Positions 9,789 through 16,643 of a stretch of 64,000 bases of DNA are shown here, piece after piece. The first letter of the stretch is position 1; every line of letters starts with the position of its first letter. Below the pieces are notes generated by a model. The model worked only from the letters and a program-made list of their open reading frames with translations, was not told the origin of the DNA and ran no database searches. Origin of the DNA: Agromyces aurantiacus (GTDB lineage: Bacteria; Actinomycetota; Actinomycetes; Actinomycetales; Microbacteriaceae); NCBI RefSeq assembly GCF_016907355.1, contig NZ_JAFBBW010000001.1, positions 2,604,001 through 2,668,000 on the forward strand. Direction: 5' to 3'. The translations under genes were made by a program, and so were the position numbers.

Positions 9789-9794
9789 TAGACT
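9789..9794 (+). promoter_or_regulatory. Leaderless -10 box of orn
   Basis: TAGACT is followed by CGCGGC and then the orn ATG at 9801. There is no Shine-Dalgarno sequence. It lies back to back with the tRNA-Arg promoter on the other strand. Confidence 0.6.
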
Positions 9795-9800
9795 CGCGGC

Positions 9801-10466
9801 ATGGCTTCCTCGAGCGACCGACTGGTCTGGATCGACTGCGAGATGACCGGACTCGACCTCGAGGTCGACGAACTGGTCGAGATCGCGGTGATCATCACCG
9901 ACTACGACCTGAACCCCGTCGACGAGGGGATCGAGATCGTCATCAAGCCCGATGCGAGCGCCCTCGAATCGATGAGCGACTTCGTGCGCGCCATGCACAC
10001 CGAGTCCGGGCTGATCGAGGAGATCCCGAACGGCGTCTCGGTGGCCGAGGCCGAGTACGAGGTCCTCGAGTACGTGCTCAAGCACGTGCCCGACGAGCAG
10101 CGGGCCCCGCTCGCCGGCAATTCGATCGGCACCGACCGGGCCTTCATCTCGCGCTTCATGCCGCGCCTCGACGCCCACCTGCACTACCGCAATGTCGACG
10201 TCTCCTCGATCAAGGAGCTCGCGAAGCGCTGGTATCCACGGGCGTACTTCAACGCGCCGGCGAAGGATGGCGGGCACCGCGCGCTCGCCGACATCCTCGA
10301 GTCGATCCGCGAGCTGCAGTACTACCGCCGCGCCGTGTTCGTGGCCGACCCCGGTCCGACGAGCCAGGAGCTGCAGGCGATCGCCTCCGACATCGTCGCG
10401 TCGGCCACCGCCGACGCACCGCCGGCGGGCGCCGACGTGTCAACGACCACCCCGAACGTGGTGTAA
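9801..10466 (+). CDS. orn: Oligoribonuclease
   Basis: This is a 221-residue DEDDh 3'-5' exonuclease that degrades 2-5 nt RNA fragments and pGpG to mononucleotides, the last step of RNA turnover. Metal-binding residues are visible as D12 and E14 (in WIDCEMTGLD), an Asp in NSIGTDRAF, and the His-x4-Asp of GGHRALADI. The IKELAKRWYP segment is characteristic of Orn rather than of RNase T or DnaQ. The last 20 residues are an Ala/Pro/Thr tail not found in shorter homologues. The transcript is probably leaderless. The tRNA-His gene starts 39 bases downstream. Confidence 0.96.
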   Translation: MASSSDRLVWIDCEMTGLDLEVDELVEIAVIITDYDLNPVDEGIEIVIKPDASALESMSDFVRAMHTESGLIEEIPNGVSVAEAEYEVLEYVLKHVPDEQRAPLAGNSIGTDRAFISRFMPRLDAHLHYRNVDVSSIKELAKRWYPRAYFNAPAKDGGHRALADILESIRELQYYRRAVFVADPGPTSQELQAIASDIVASATADAPPAGADVSTTTPNVV

Positions 10467-10505
10467 TCTCGTAGGGTTGCGAATCGCGGAACGCGAGCGC
10501 ACATG

Positions 10506-10581
10506 GTGGGTATAGCTCAGTTGGTAGAGCGCCTGGTTGTGGTCCAGGAGGTCGCGGGTTCAAGCCCCGTTACTCACCCCA
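10506..10581 (+). tRNA. tRNA-His (anticodon GTG)
   Basis: The acceptor GTGGGTA (10506-10512) pairs with TACTCAC (10571-10577). The discriminator is C, and the preceding G (10505) can serve as the G-1 that histidyl-tRNA synthetase requires. The D arm is GCTC/GAGC, the anticodon stem CCTGG/CCAGG encloses TTGTGGT (GTG anticodon), and the T arm is GCGGG/CCCGT. CCA is encoded at 10579-10581, unlike the tRNA-Arg upstream. Possible -10 boxes are TAATCT (10464-10469, overlapping the orn stop) and TAGGGT (10472-10477). Confidence 0.95.
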
Positions 10582-10599
10582 ATACTCCCGGGAGCGACC

Positions 10600-10947
10600 G
10601 TGGAACTCGACGCAGAGGCCTTCGAGCAGCTCGTCGTCGATGAGCTCGATCTGCTGCCCGACGACATGGTCGACGGGCTCGAGAACGTCGTGTTCGTCGT
10701 CGAGGACCGCCCCGAGGACGGCTCCCTCGACCTCCTCGGCCTCTACGAGGGCACGGCGCTGACCGAACGCGACCGCTACGGGTTCGGCGAGATGCCCGAC
10801 CGCATCGTGCTGTACCGCGAGCCGCTGCTCGCGGTCGCCGAGACCGAGGAGGAGCTGCGCGACGAGATCCACGTGACGCTCGTCCACGAGATCGCCCACT
10901 TCTACGGCATCGACGACGACCGGCTGCACGACCTCGGCTGGGCGTGA
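10600..10947 (+). CDS. Small zincin-like metallopeptidase
   Basis: This 115-residue protein has a zinc-binding motif HEIAH (96-100) followed by FYGID, an HExxH-x-x-G-x-D arrangement. It fits the small single-domain zincins (PF06262-type) found in actinobacteria. The rest is an alpha/beta fold rich in Asp and Glu. There is no signal peptide, so it is cytoplasmic. I chose the GTG at 10600 because GGGAG lies seven bases before it; a longer frame would begin inside the tRNA-His gene. The substrate is unknown. Confidence 0.87.
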   Translation: MELDAEAFEQLVVDELDLLPDDMVDGLENVVFVVEDRPEDGSLDLLGLYEGTALTERDRYGFGEMPDRIVLYREPLLAVAETEEELRDEIHVTLVHEIAHFYGIDDDRLHDLGWA

Positions 10948-10959
10948 GCCCCGCCGCGT

Positions 10960-10965
10960 TAGCCT
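10960..10965 (+). promoter_or_regulatory. Leaderless -10 box
   Basis: TAGCCT is followed by GATCGC and then the ATG at 10972. Confidence 0.55.
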
Positions 10966-10971
10966 GATCGC

Positions 10972-12219
10972 ATGAGTCCTTCCCCCGGCCGCGTCGTCGG
11001 CATCGCCGTCGGCGCGCTCGCGATCCTCGCCGTCGGCGTCTACGGACCGGCGATGCTCCTCGGCCCGCTGCCGGAGGTCGCGGTCCGCATCGACCAGGCC
11101 AGCGCCGCGGCGCCCGAACCCGCTGCGGTCGCCCTGCCAGAGGACGGCGCATCCGCCGTCGCGCTGGTCGACGAGGAGGGCGAGGCCGAGCTGGTCGCGT
11201 CCGCAGCGGACGAGGAGGCCGCCCCGATCGGCGGAGCGGCCAAGCTCGTCACGGCCCTCGTGACGGTGGACTCGCTGCCGCTCGAGGCCGACTCGGACGG
11301 ACCCGCCATCCGGATCGCCGCAGCCGACTACTCGTCGTACCTCGCCTACCAGCGTGAGGGATCGCGTGTGCTGCAGGTCTCCCCCGGCGAGTCGTGGACC
11401 GAGCGCGACGTGCTGCGTGCGGTGCTGCTCGCCTCGAGCAACAACCACGCCGACACCCTCGCGGCCTGGGCGTTCGGCAGCGTCGACAACTACGTGCGCG
11501 AGGCGAACGCCTGGCTCGAGGAGCACGGGTTCGAGCAGGTCAGGGTCGCCGACGCGACCGGGCTCTCCGGCGAGAACGTGGGCACCGCGGGCGAGCTGAC
11601 CCGGCTGGCGGCGATGGTGCTCGCCGACCCCACGCTCGGGCCGATGTTCGAAGGCGACGAGGGGCCGCTCGCGGCCGACCAGCGCCGCATCCCCGACGTG
11701 ATCGCGCATCTCGACGGCGACGACATCCGCGCCATGAGCCGCAGCTACACCGACGAGGCCGCGCTGTCGTTCGTGTTCACCTCCACGATCACGGTGGCCG
11801 ACGAGGCACGACGCATGGTCGGCGCGATGACCGGCGTCGACGACTACGAGACGCTCGACCCCGCGGTGCTCGCGGCCGTCGAGAGCATGCAGGCGGCATC
11901 CGAGCCCGTCGAGATCATCGCCGCCGGAGCCGTGTACGGCGAGGTGGAGTCCGCGTGGGGCGACCGGGCTCGCCTGGTCGCCTCGACCGGCCGCACCGAC
12001 GCCGCGTTCGGCGCCGCAGCCGACGACGCCTCGGTCGACGTGGAACCGTTCACGACCGCCTCAGCCGGCCGGCAGGTGGGCACCGTGACGGTGCGGCTCG
12101 GCGCGCGCGACGTGAGCTCCGCGCTCGAGCTCGACGGAGCGATCCGCGATCCCGGCCCGATCTGGCGGCTCACGCATCCGGGCCTGCTGATCGACGCGTT
12201 CCTCGCCGGGAACGCCTGA
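10972..12219 (+). CDS. DD-carboxypeptidase-like protein lacking the SxxK serine
   Basis: This is a 415-residue protein with an N-terminal membrane anchor or signal (about 8-31) and an extracellular domain shaped like class C/S11 D-Ala-D-Ala carboxypeptidases. The expected SxxK motif appears as GAAK (88-91, within IGGAAKLVTA): lysine 91 is present but the nucleophilic serine is glycine. The SxN motif is kept (SSN, 155-157, in LLASSNNHAD). The KTG box appears replaced by STG (in LVASTGRTDAAF). It therefore looks like a catalytically dead relative that might bind peptidoglycan stem peptides or regulate real PBPs. The start at 10972 has a leaderless -10 box. Confidence 0.82.
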   Translation: MSPSPGRVVGIAVGALAILAVGVYGPAMLLGPLPEVAVRIDQASAAAPEPAAVALPEDGASAVALVDEEGEAELVASAADEEAAPIGGAAKLVTALVTVDSLPLEADSDGPAIRIAAADYSSYLAYQREGSRVLQVSPGESWTERDVLRAVLLASSNNHADTLAAWAFGSVDNYVREANAWLEEHGFEQVRVADATGLSGENVGTAGELTRLAAMVLADPTLGPMFEGDEGPLAADQRRIPDVIAHLDGDDIRAMSRSYTDEAALSFVFTSTITVADEARRMVGAMTGVDDYETLDPAVLAAVESMQAASEPVEIIAAGAVYGEVESAWGDRARLVASTGRTDAAFGAAADDASVDVEPFTTASAGRQVGTVTVRLGARDVSSALELDGAIRDPGPIWRLTHPGLLIDAFLAGNA

Positions 12220-12224
12220 CGGCG

Positions 12225-12473
12225 CTAGTCGTTCTCCTGGTCGTACTCGACCGGGTCGGAGTCGTCGGCGTCGAAGCGGAAGCGCACGCGCAACTGACCG
12301 TTGACCTCGTGCTGCTCGACCGCCTCGTACCAGAACAGGGACTCGAGGCCGTCGACCGCGGCGACCATGCCGACGCGCTGCTCGGGCTTGCCGCCGACGA
12401 GCGCCCGCTGCTCGAAGTCGCCTTCGAGGGGGCCGTCGATGAACTCCGCGACGTAGGTCGATGCATCTGCCAT
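12225..12473 (-). CDS. Small hypothetical cytoplasmic protein
   Basis: This is an 82-residue acidic protein beginning MADASTYVAEFIDG and ending DPVEYDQEND. Predicted beta-rich, with no signal, helix-turn-helix or metal motif. The segments FIDGPLEGDFEQR and FWYEAVEQHEVNGQLRVRFRFD look like a small beta-sheet domain found as a stand-alone protein in actinobacteria. The ATG at 12473 has TACGGT exactly six bases upstream (12480-12485), which supports this start and argues for a real gene. I do not recognise a function. It converges with the PBP-like gene, 5 bases between stops. Confidence 0.75.
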   Translation of the reverse strand: MADASTYVAEFIDGPLEGDFEQRALVGGKPEQRVGMVAAVDGLESLFWYEAVEQHEVNGQLRVRFRFDADDSDPVEYDQEND

Positions 12474-12479
12474 GAGCCA

Positions 12480-12485
12480 ACCGTA
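12480..12485 (-). promoter_or_regulatory. Leaderless -10 box
   Basis: On the minus strand TACGGT is followed by TGGCTC and then the ATG at 12473. Confidence 0.5.
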
Positions 12486-12505
12486 GTCCCGAGCGGCCCG
12501 CCGGG

Positions 12506-13087
12506 TCATCCGCCGCGCGGCTCGAGTCGCGCGAGCCGGACCCGGAGCGCGCGCGTCCGCTGCGGGCCGAGCCGTCCGAGGTAGCGGCGCCAGTCGGCCT
12601 CCCAGCCCTCCCAGTGGGGATCGAACGCGCCGCGGTCGCGCGCGAGCGCCCGACGGCGGCGCTCGGCATACGGCGCATCGACCCACACGCGAACGGCGTC
12701 GGGTCGATCCCTCCCGGCGAGGAACGCGCCGCATCCCTCGATCACGAGCGCGCGACCGGGGCGGAGCCGCGCGACCGCGCCGGCTCGATCCGCGAGCCAG
12801 TCCCACCGGTGCACCACGCCGGTGGCCCGCCGCGCGTGCGGCGCGACGAGCGACGTCCCGAGCCGCTCGGCCCCGCGTCGCAGGCCCCGCCAGCCGGGGA
12901 TGGCCTCGTCGACGCGCACGACCTCGGGCGCGGTGCCGGGCCACGCCTCGACCAGCGCGGCGGCGAGCGAGGACTTGCCCGCGCCGCTGGGTCCGTCGAC
13001 GAGGACGAGCGGATGGCGCCGCCCGGCGGCCGCGCGCAGGACCGCCCGCACGGCGGGGTCGAGCGCGAGCGCGCCGCGGTCCGTCAC
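12506..13087 (-). CDS. P-loop kinase, uridine-kinase-like, last gene of thiamine-precursor ECF operon
   Basis: This is a 193-residue nucleotide-binding protein. Walker A is GPSGAGKSS (about 32-40), followed by the core of the uridine/nucleoside kinase fold: VVRVDEAIPGW, HRWDWLADR and a Walker B-like strand VIEGCGAF. A lid rich in Arg (PYAERRRRALARDRG) is present. The phosphate acceptor is unknown. The GTG start overlaps the ykoC stop (GTGA), a translational-coupling arrangement, so the kinase is made with the riboswitch-controlled transporter. This suggests, but does not prove, that it phosphorylates a thiamine precursor as it enters (metabolic trapping) or acts in salvage. Confidence 0.8.
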   Translation of the reverse strand: MTDRGALALDPAVRAVLRAAAGRRHPLVLVDGPSGAGKSSLAAALVEAWPGTAPEVVRVDEAIPGWRGLRRGAERLGTSLVAPHARRATGVVHRWDWLADRAGAVARLRPGRALVIEGCGAFLAGRDRPDAVRVWVDAPYAERRRRALARDRGAFDPHWEGWEADWRRYLGRLGPQRTRALRVRLARLEPRGG

Positions 13088-13881
13088 GCCCACACCGGGT
13101 GGAACGTCCCGGCCCACACCGCACCCGCGACGGAGACTGCCGCGATGGCCGCCGCGAGCGCGAGCAGCACCGCGTCGGGCGCACCCACCCGCGAGGGACG
13201 CGCCCACGTGCGGCGGACGTCCGCACCGAACCCGCGCGCCTCCATGGCGGTCGCGAGCTTGGAGCCGCGGCGGATCGCGAGCACGAGGAGGGCGAACGCC
13301 ATGGTCGCGGCACGGCGGACGGCGCCGTGGTCGCCGATCCCCCTCGCGCGTCGCGCGAGCGCCATGGCGTGCCAGTCCTCGATGAAGAGGCCGACGAGCC
13401 GCGTCGCGGCGAGGGCGCCGAGCACGAACCTCGCGGGCAGCCGGGCGATCTGCGCGAGCCCGTCGGCGAGGTCGGTGGGGTCGACGCGCATGAAGAGCAG
13501 TGCCGCCGGCAGCCCGATCGCGAGCACGCGGACGGTGACCGCGATCGCGAGCTCGATCGAGCCGTCGGTGACCTTCGCGAGCCAGAACTGCCAGTGGACG
13601 GTGCCCGAGGGCTCGCCATAGAGCAGCATGCTGAGGCCCGCGATGGGGGCGGCCACGAGGATCGGCCACGTGCGCCGCACAAGCACGCCCGGGGTGACGC
13701 CCGCGACGGCGAACAGCACGAGCTGGATCGCGAGGGCGATGGTCGCGCTCACCCAGTCGACCGTGAGCAGCAGCGGCGTGGTGAGGACCATCGCGGCCGC
13801 GAGCCGCGTGACCGGGTTCACCCGATCGACGAATCGGAGCGTCGGGTGCGCGTCGGCGGCGACGAGCTCGTGGGTGCTCAT
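13084..13881 (-). CDS. ykoC: ECF transporter T component (YkoC/CbiQ family)
   Basis: This 265-residue integral membrane protein, with about six helices, is the energy-coupling T subunit of an ECF-type vitamin importer. It carries the two short Ala-Arg-Gly coupling motifs of EcfT proteins (in LARRARGIG and AMEARGFG) that dock onto the two ATPase domains. The stop overlaps the kinase start and its own ATG overlaps the ykoD stop (ATGA). With YkoE and YkoD it should import a thiamine precursor, probably hydroxymethylpyrimidine as in the Bacillus YkoEDC system. The assignment rests on the T-component family and on the riboswitch upstream. Confidence 0.9.
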   Translation of the reverse strand: MSTHELVAADAHPTLRFVDRVNPVTRLAAAMVLTTPLLLTVDWVSATIALAIQLVLFAVAGVTPGVLVRRTWPILVAAPIAGLSMLLYGEPSGTVHWQFWLAKVTDGSIELAIAVTVRVLAIGLPAALLFMRVDPTDLADGLAQIARLPARFVLGALAATRLVGLFIEDWHAMALARRARGIGDHGAVRRAATMAFALLVLAIRRGSKLATAMEARGFGADVRRTWARPSRVGAPDAVLLALAAAIAAVSVAGAVWAGTFHPVWA

Positions 13882-15374
13882 GCGCGACTCCCGGCCCGAT
13901 CGTGCAGGTCGAGCTCGATCCGGCGCTCGCCGAGCGACGCGACGTAGGCCAAGTCGTGCGTGACCGAGAGCAGGGTCGTCCCGTCGCGGACGAGTTCATG
14001 GAGCAGCCGCACGAGCTCGACCCAGCCGAGCCGATCCTGTCCGAACGTCGGCTCGTCGAGGATCACGACGTCGGGCCGCGTCGCGAGCACGGCTCCCACC
14101 GAGAGCCGCCGCGCCTCGCCGCCCGAGAGCGTGAAGGGATTCGCGCCCGCGAGGTGATTCAGTCGCAGGCGCGTCAGCACCTGGTCGACACGGGCGTCGA
14201 CCTCGCTCGTCGCGAGACCCAGCGCGCGCGGTGCGACGGCCACCTCATCGCGCACCGTGGCGGCGACGAACTGGTGCTCGGGCTCCTGGAACACCGTGCC
14301 GACGCGCGTGAGCAGGTCGCGCGACCGCCAGCGCACCGGCGAGGCGCCGAGGCCGCGCGCGAGCGCGGGTGACGCGACGACCGATCCGGCGCGCGGCGCG
14401 AGCAGTCCGCCGAGCGTGAGGGCCAGCGTCGACTTGCCGGCGCCGTTCGGTCCGGTGAGCACGGTCGAGGTCCCGGCCGGCAGCGCGATCGCGAGGCCCT
14501 CGTGCAGCACCGGTGCGCGGTGTCGGCCGATCGCGAGATCGCGAGCACCCAGCAGGCCCGTGTCGCCCGCGTCGGCGACATCCGCACGGGAGGCCTCGGG
14601 CACGCCGAGCGGCACGCCGGGCACCCACACGCCGGCGGCCGCGAGCTCGTCCGCCCGAGCGGCGAGGACGTCGGCGGGGGCGCCGTCGGCGACGATCGCC
14701 CCGTCGGCCCCGAGGATCACGACCCGGTCGACCAGGTGCCGCCAGACCTCCACGCGGTGCTCGACGACGACGAGCGTCGCGCCCGTGCGGTCCAGCACGC
14801 GCGCCACGGCCTCGCGCACCTCGGCGACCCCGTCGGGGTCGAGGTTCGCGGTCGGCTCGTCGAGCAGCAGCAGGCCGGGGCGCATCGCGATCGCGCCCGC
14901 GAGCGCGAGCCGTTGCTTCTGCCCGCCCGAGAGGCGCGAGGTCGGATGGTGAAGCGGCAGGTCGAGCCCGACCGCGTCGATGGCGTCGGCGACCCGCCGC
15001 CACGTCTCGTCGCGAGGCACGCCGAGGTTCTCGCAGCCGAAGGCGACGTCGTCGCCCACGCGCGCCAGGATCACCTGCGAGTCGGGATCCTGCAGCACGA
15101 GGCCGGCGCGACCCCGGGCGGAGGCCGCGGGGCGGCCGTCGATGCGGAGGGAGCCGGTCTGCTCGCCCTCGTCGTCGCCGCCGAGCACGCCCGCGAGGGC
15201 GTGCAGCAGGGTCGACTTGCCCGAGCCGGACGGGCCCAGCAGGAGCACGCGCTCCCCCGGCTCGATCGACAGGTCGATGCCCTGGAGCGCCGCCCTGCGA
15301 CGTCCGGCGTGCCGCCACCCCCACCCGGTGGCGTCCACGCGGGCGGGGCCGGCGAGGTCGGCACGGTGCGCCAT
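13878..15374 (-). CDS. ykoD: ECF transporter double ATPase (YkoD type)
   Basis: This 498-residue protein carries two fused ABC ATPase domains, as in B. subtilis YkoD. Walker A motifs are at 47-55 (GPSGSGKST) and 308-316 (GPNGAGKST); signatures LSGGQKQR (148-155) and LSGGEARR (416-423); Walker B LLLLDEP (168-174) and VVILDEP (436-442). Q loops (LQDPDSQ and FQEPEHQ) match ECF-A proteins. It hydrolyses ATP to drive substrate uptake with YkoC and YkoE. The ATG at 15374 lies three bases after the ykoE stop. Confidence 0.94.
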   Translation of the reverse strand: MAHRADLAGPARVDATGWGWRHAGRRRAALQGIDLSIEPGERVLLLGPSGSGKSTLLHALAGVLGGDDEGEQTGSLRIDGRPAASARGRAGLVLQDPDSQVILARVGDDVAFGCENLGVPRDETWRRVADAIDAVGLDLPLHHPTSRLSGGQKQRLALAGAIAMRPGLLLLDEPTANLDPDGVAEVREAVARVLDRTGATLVVVEHRVEVWRHLVDRVVILGADGAIVADGAPADVLAARADELAAAGVWVPGVPLGVPEASRADVADAGDTGLLGARDLAIGRHRAPVLHEGLAIALPAGTSTVLTGPNGAGKSTLALTLGGLLAPRAGSVVASPALARGLGASPVRWRSRDLLTRVGTVFQEPEHQFVAATVRDEVAVAPRALGLATSEVDARVDQVLTRLRLNHLAGANPFTLSGGEARRLSVGAVLATRPDVVILDEPTFGQDRLGWVELVRLLHELVRDGTTLLSVTHDLAYVASLGERRIELDLHDRAGSRA

Positions 15375-15377
15375 GGC

Positions 15378-16034
15378 TCAGACCCGCTCGGCGACGTCCC
15401 GTCCGGCGCCGAAGCGGTTCAGCGCGCCGGTGGCCGCCAGTGCACGGACGACGATCCAGCCGAGCAGGCCCGCGAGGATCGCGCCCGACACCACGATGGT
15501 GCCGAGGTAGAGGACGAGGAACTCGGCCGACTTCTGCAGGTTGCCCGACAGGAAGAGTTCGAGCGTCCACGCGCCGACGCCCGCGGCGGCGCCGGCGAGC
15601 ATCGCGGTGACGACGCCGAACCGGCGGTAGCCCGTCGCGAGGAACACCAGCTCGGCGCCGAGGCCCTGCGCGAGGCCCGAGTAGATCGTCTCGACCCCCC
15701 ACTGGTTGCCCACGAGCGCCGACACGATCGCCGCGAGCAGCTCGACGTAGAGCGCCGCCCCGGGCTTGCGGATGATCAACCCGCCGAGCACGCCGCCGAT
15801 GAGCCAGATGCCCACCGCGATGCCGCCGAGCCCGGGGGTCACGGCGTCGGCCGCGCTGAACCAGGCGTAGCCGACGTTGTTCCAGAAGAGGAAGACCAGT
15901 CCGGTCGCGACGCCGATGACGCTCGCGACGACGATGTCGACCACGCGCCAGCGCGTGCTTCGTGCGGCCGGCTCGGTCGTCTCGCTCGCGCCGGCGGAGA
16001 TGGTGCGGTCGGTGCCGCTGGTGGTCTCGTGCAC
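15378..16034 (-). CDS. ykoE: ECF transporter S component, thiamine-precursor specific (YkoE)
   Basis: This is a 218-residue membrane protein. After a Ser/Thr-rich cytoplasmic N-terminus (to about 30) come five or six helices starting at VDIVVASVIGVATGLVF and including the FFWNN-like segment FLFWNNVGYAW. The family (PF09819, YkoE) is the substrate-binding subunit for HMP or related thiamine precursors. I prefer the GTG at 16034, with AGAAAGG nine bases upstream, to the TTG at 16055, which has no site. The gene lies 50 bases downstream of a TPP riboswitch, fixing the pathway: expression should fall when thiamine pyrophosphate is plentiful. Confidence 0.91.
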   Translation of the reverse strand: MHETTSGTDRTISAGASETTEPAARSTRWRVVDIVVASVIGVATGLVFLFWNNVGYAWFSAADAVTPGLGGIAVGIWLIGGVLGGLIIRKPGAALYVELLAAIVSALVGNQWGVETIYSGLAQGLGAELVFLATGYRRFGVVTAMLAGAAAGVGAWTLELFLSGNLQKSAEFLVLYLGTIVVSGAILAGLLGWIVVRALAATGALNRFGAGRDVAERV

Positions 16035-16086
16035 TGTTCGTGCCCTTTCTCTCAAGTGAAAGCGGCACGGGAGATGAGATCGTTTG

Positions 16087-16175
16087 CCCTCCCTGCGCTG
16101 GCATGACCCAGATCAGGTTCGACGGTCGAAGGTTGGAGAACCTTCCTCTCAGCCCGGCTCACCGGACTCCCGTGT
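16087..16175 (-). ncRNA. TPP riboswitch (THI element) upstream of ykoEDC
   Basis: Read on the minus strand, the conserved blocks come in the right order: ACGGGAGTCC, then GGCTGAGAGG, then GAACCTGATCTGGGTCATG and CCAGCG, closing with AGGGAGG. CTGAGA and CCTGAT form the pyrimidine-binding helix, and the GTCATGCCAGCG block contacts the pyrophosphate. An extra stem (AGGTTCTCC/GGTTGGAGAACCT region) occupies the variable arm. It lies about 50 bases before the ykoE start. In actinobacteria such elements usually block translation when TPP binds. Confidence 0.95.
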
Positions 16176-16184
16176 TCGAGCACG

Positions 16185-16190
16185 AGTATA
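16185..16190 (-). promoter_or_regulatory. -10 box of the thiamine operon
   Basis: TATACT on the minus strand lies ten bases upstream of the riboswitch, so transcription would begin near 16178 at the aptamer's first stem. It is one of the closest matches to the sigma-70 consensus in the window. Confidence 0.65.
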
Positions 16191-16244
16191 CGCCCGGCGC
16201 GCGAGCATGACGCCGGGCGACGGAGACGACGGAGCGAGCGCCCG

Positions 16245-16577
16245 CTATCGCTTGAGCGCGCGGATGATGAGCTTGAGGGCCTTGCCCGTGACCATGACCA
16301 ACGGGATGGCGACGATCATGACGCCGAGCACGTTCGGCTCGAAGCGCACGTCGCCGCCACGGCTCACGTAGGCGCCGAGCGGCACCGACCACCCGCCACC
16401 GCCGCCGCCCGACCCCTCGCCCTGCTCGGGGGCGTTCCCCGAACCTCCGCCGAAGCCGTAGGCACCGAGCGCGACCGGCACGACGTCGACGCCGCCCAGC
16501 TGGACCTTGTCGGCGTAGGAGGTGCGCACGCCGACGCCGGCGACCTTGTCTGCGAGATCGAGCACGAAATCAGCCAT
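16245..16577 (-). CDS. GerW/YtfJ-like protein
   Basis: This 110-residue protein resembles the GerW (YtfJ) family: VDVVPVALGAYGFGGGSG, a Gly-rich stretch GSGGGGGGWSVPLGAYV, then a short hydrophobic tail (MIVAIPLVMVTGKALKLIIRA, about 88-108). In Bacillus, GerW is a spore protein needed for germination. This organism is presumably non-sporulating, so the role here is unknown; the tail might anchor it to the membrane. The ATG at 16577 has TAGCGT six bases upstream. Proteins of this kind occur in many actinobacteria. Confidence 0.7.
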   Translation of the reverse strand: MADFVLDLADKVAGVGVRTSYADKVQLGGVDVVPVALGAYGFGGGSGNAPEQGEGSGGGGGGWSVPLGAYVSRGGDVRFEPNVLGVMIVAIPLVMVTGKALKLIIRALKR

Positions 16578-16583
16578 GCCGCC

Positions 16584-16589
16584 ACGCTA
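16584..16589 (-). promoter_or_regulatory. Leaderless -10 box
   Basis: On the minus strand TAGCGT is followed by GGCGGC and then the ATG at 16577. Confidence 0.5.
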
Positions 16590-16643
16590 CCGGCGCGTCG
16601 GAGACCTCGGAAGGCCCTTGACGGATGTCGCGCGGCCGCGGCC

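Noticed and set aside
9643..10581. tRNA genes as island insertion sites
   Set aside because: Both are followed by ordinary housekeeping genes; no integrase and no direct repeats of tRNA 3' ends.
10972..12219. Frameshift or sequencing error explaining the missing serine
   Set aside because: The reading frame is open and in register on both sides of GAAK; a single codon substitution, not an indel, is needed.
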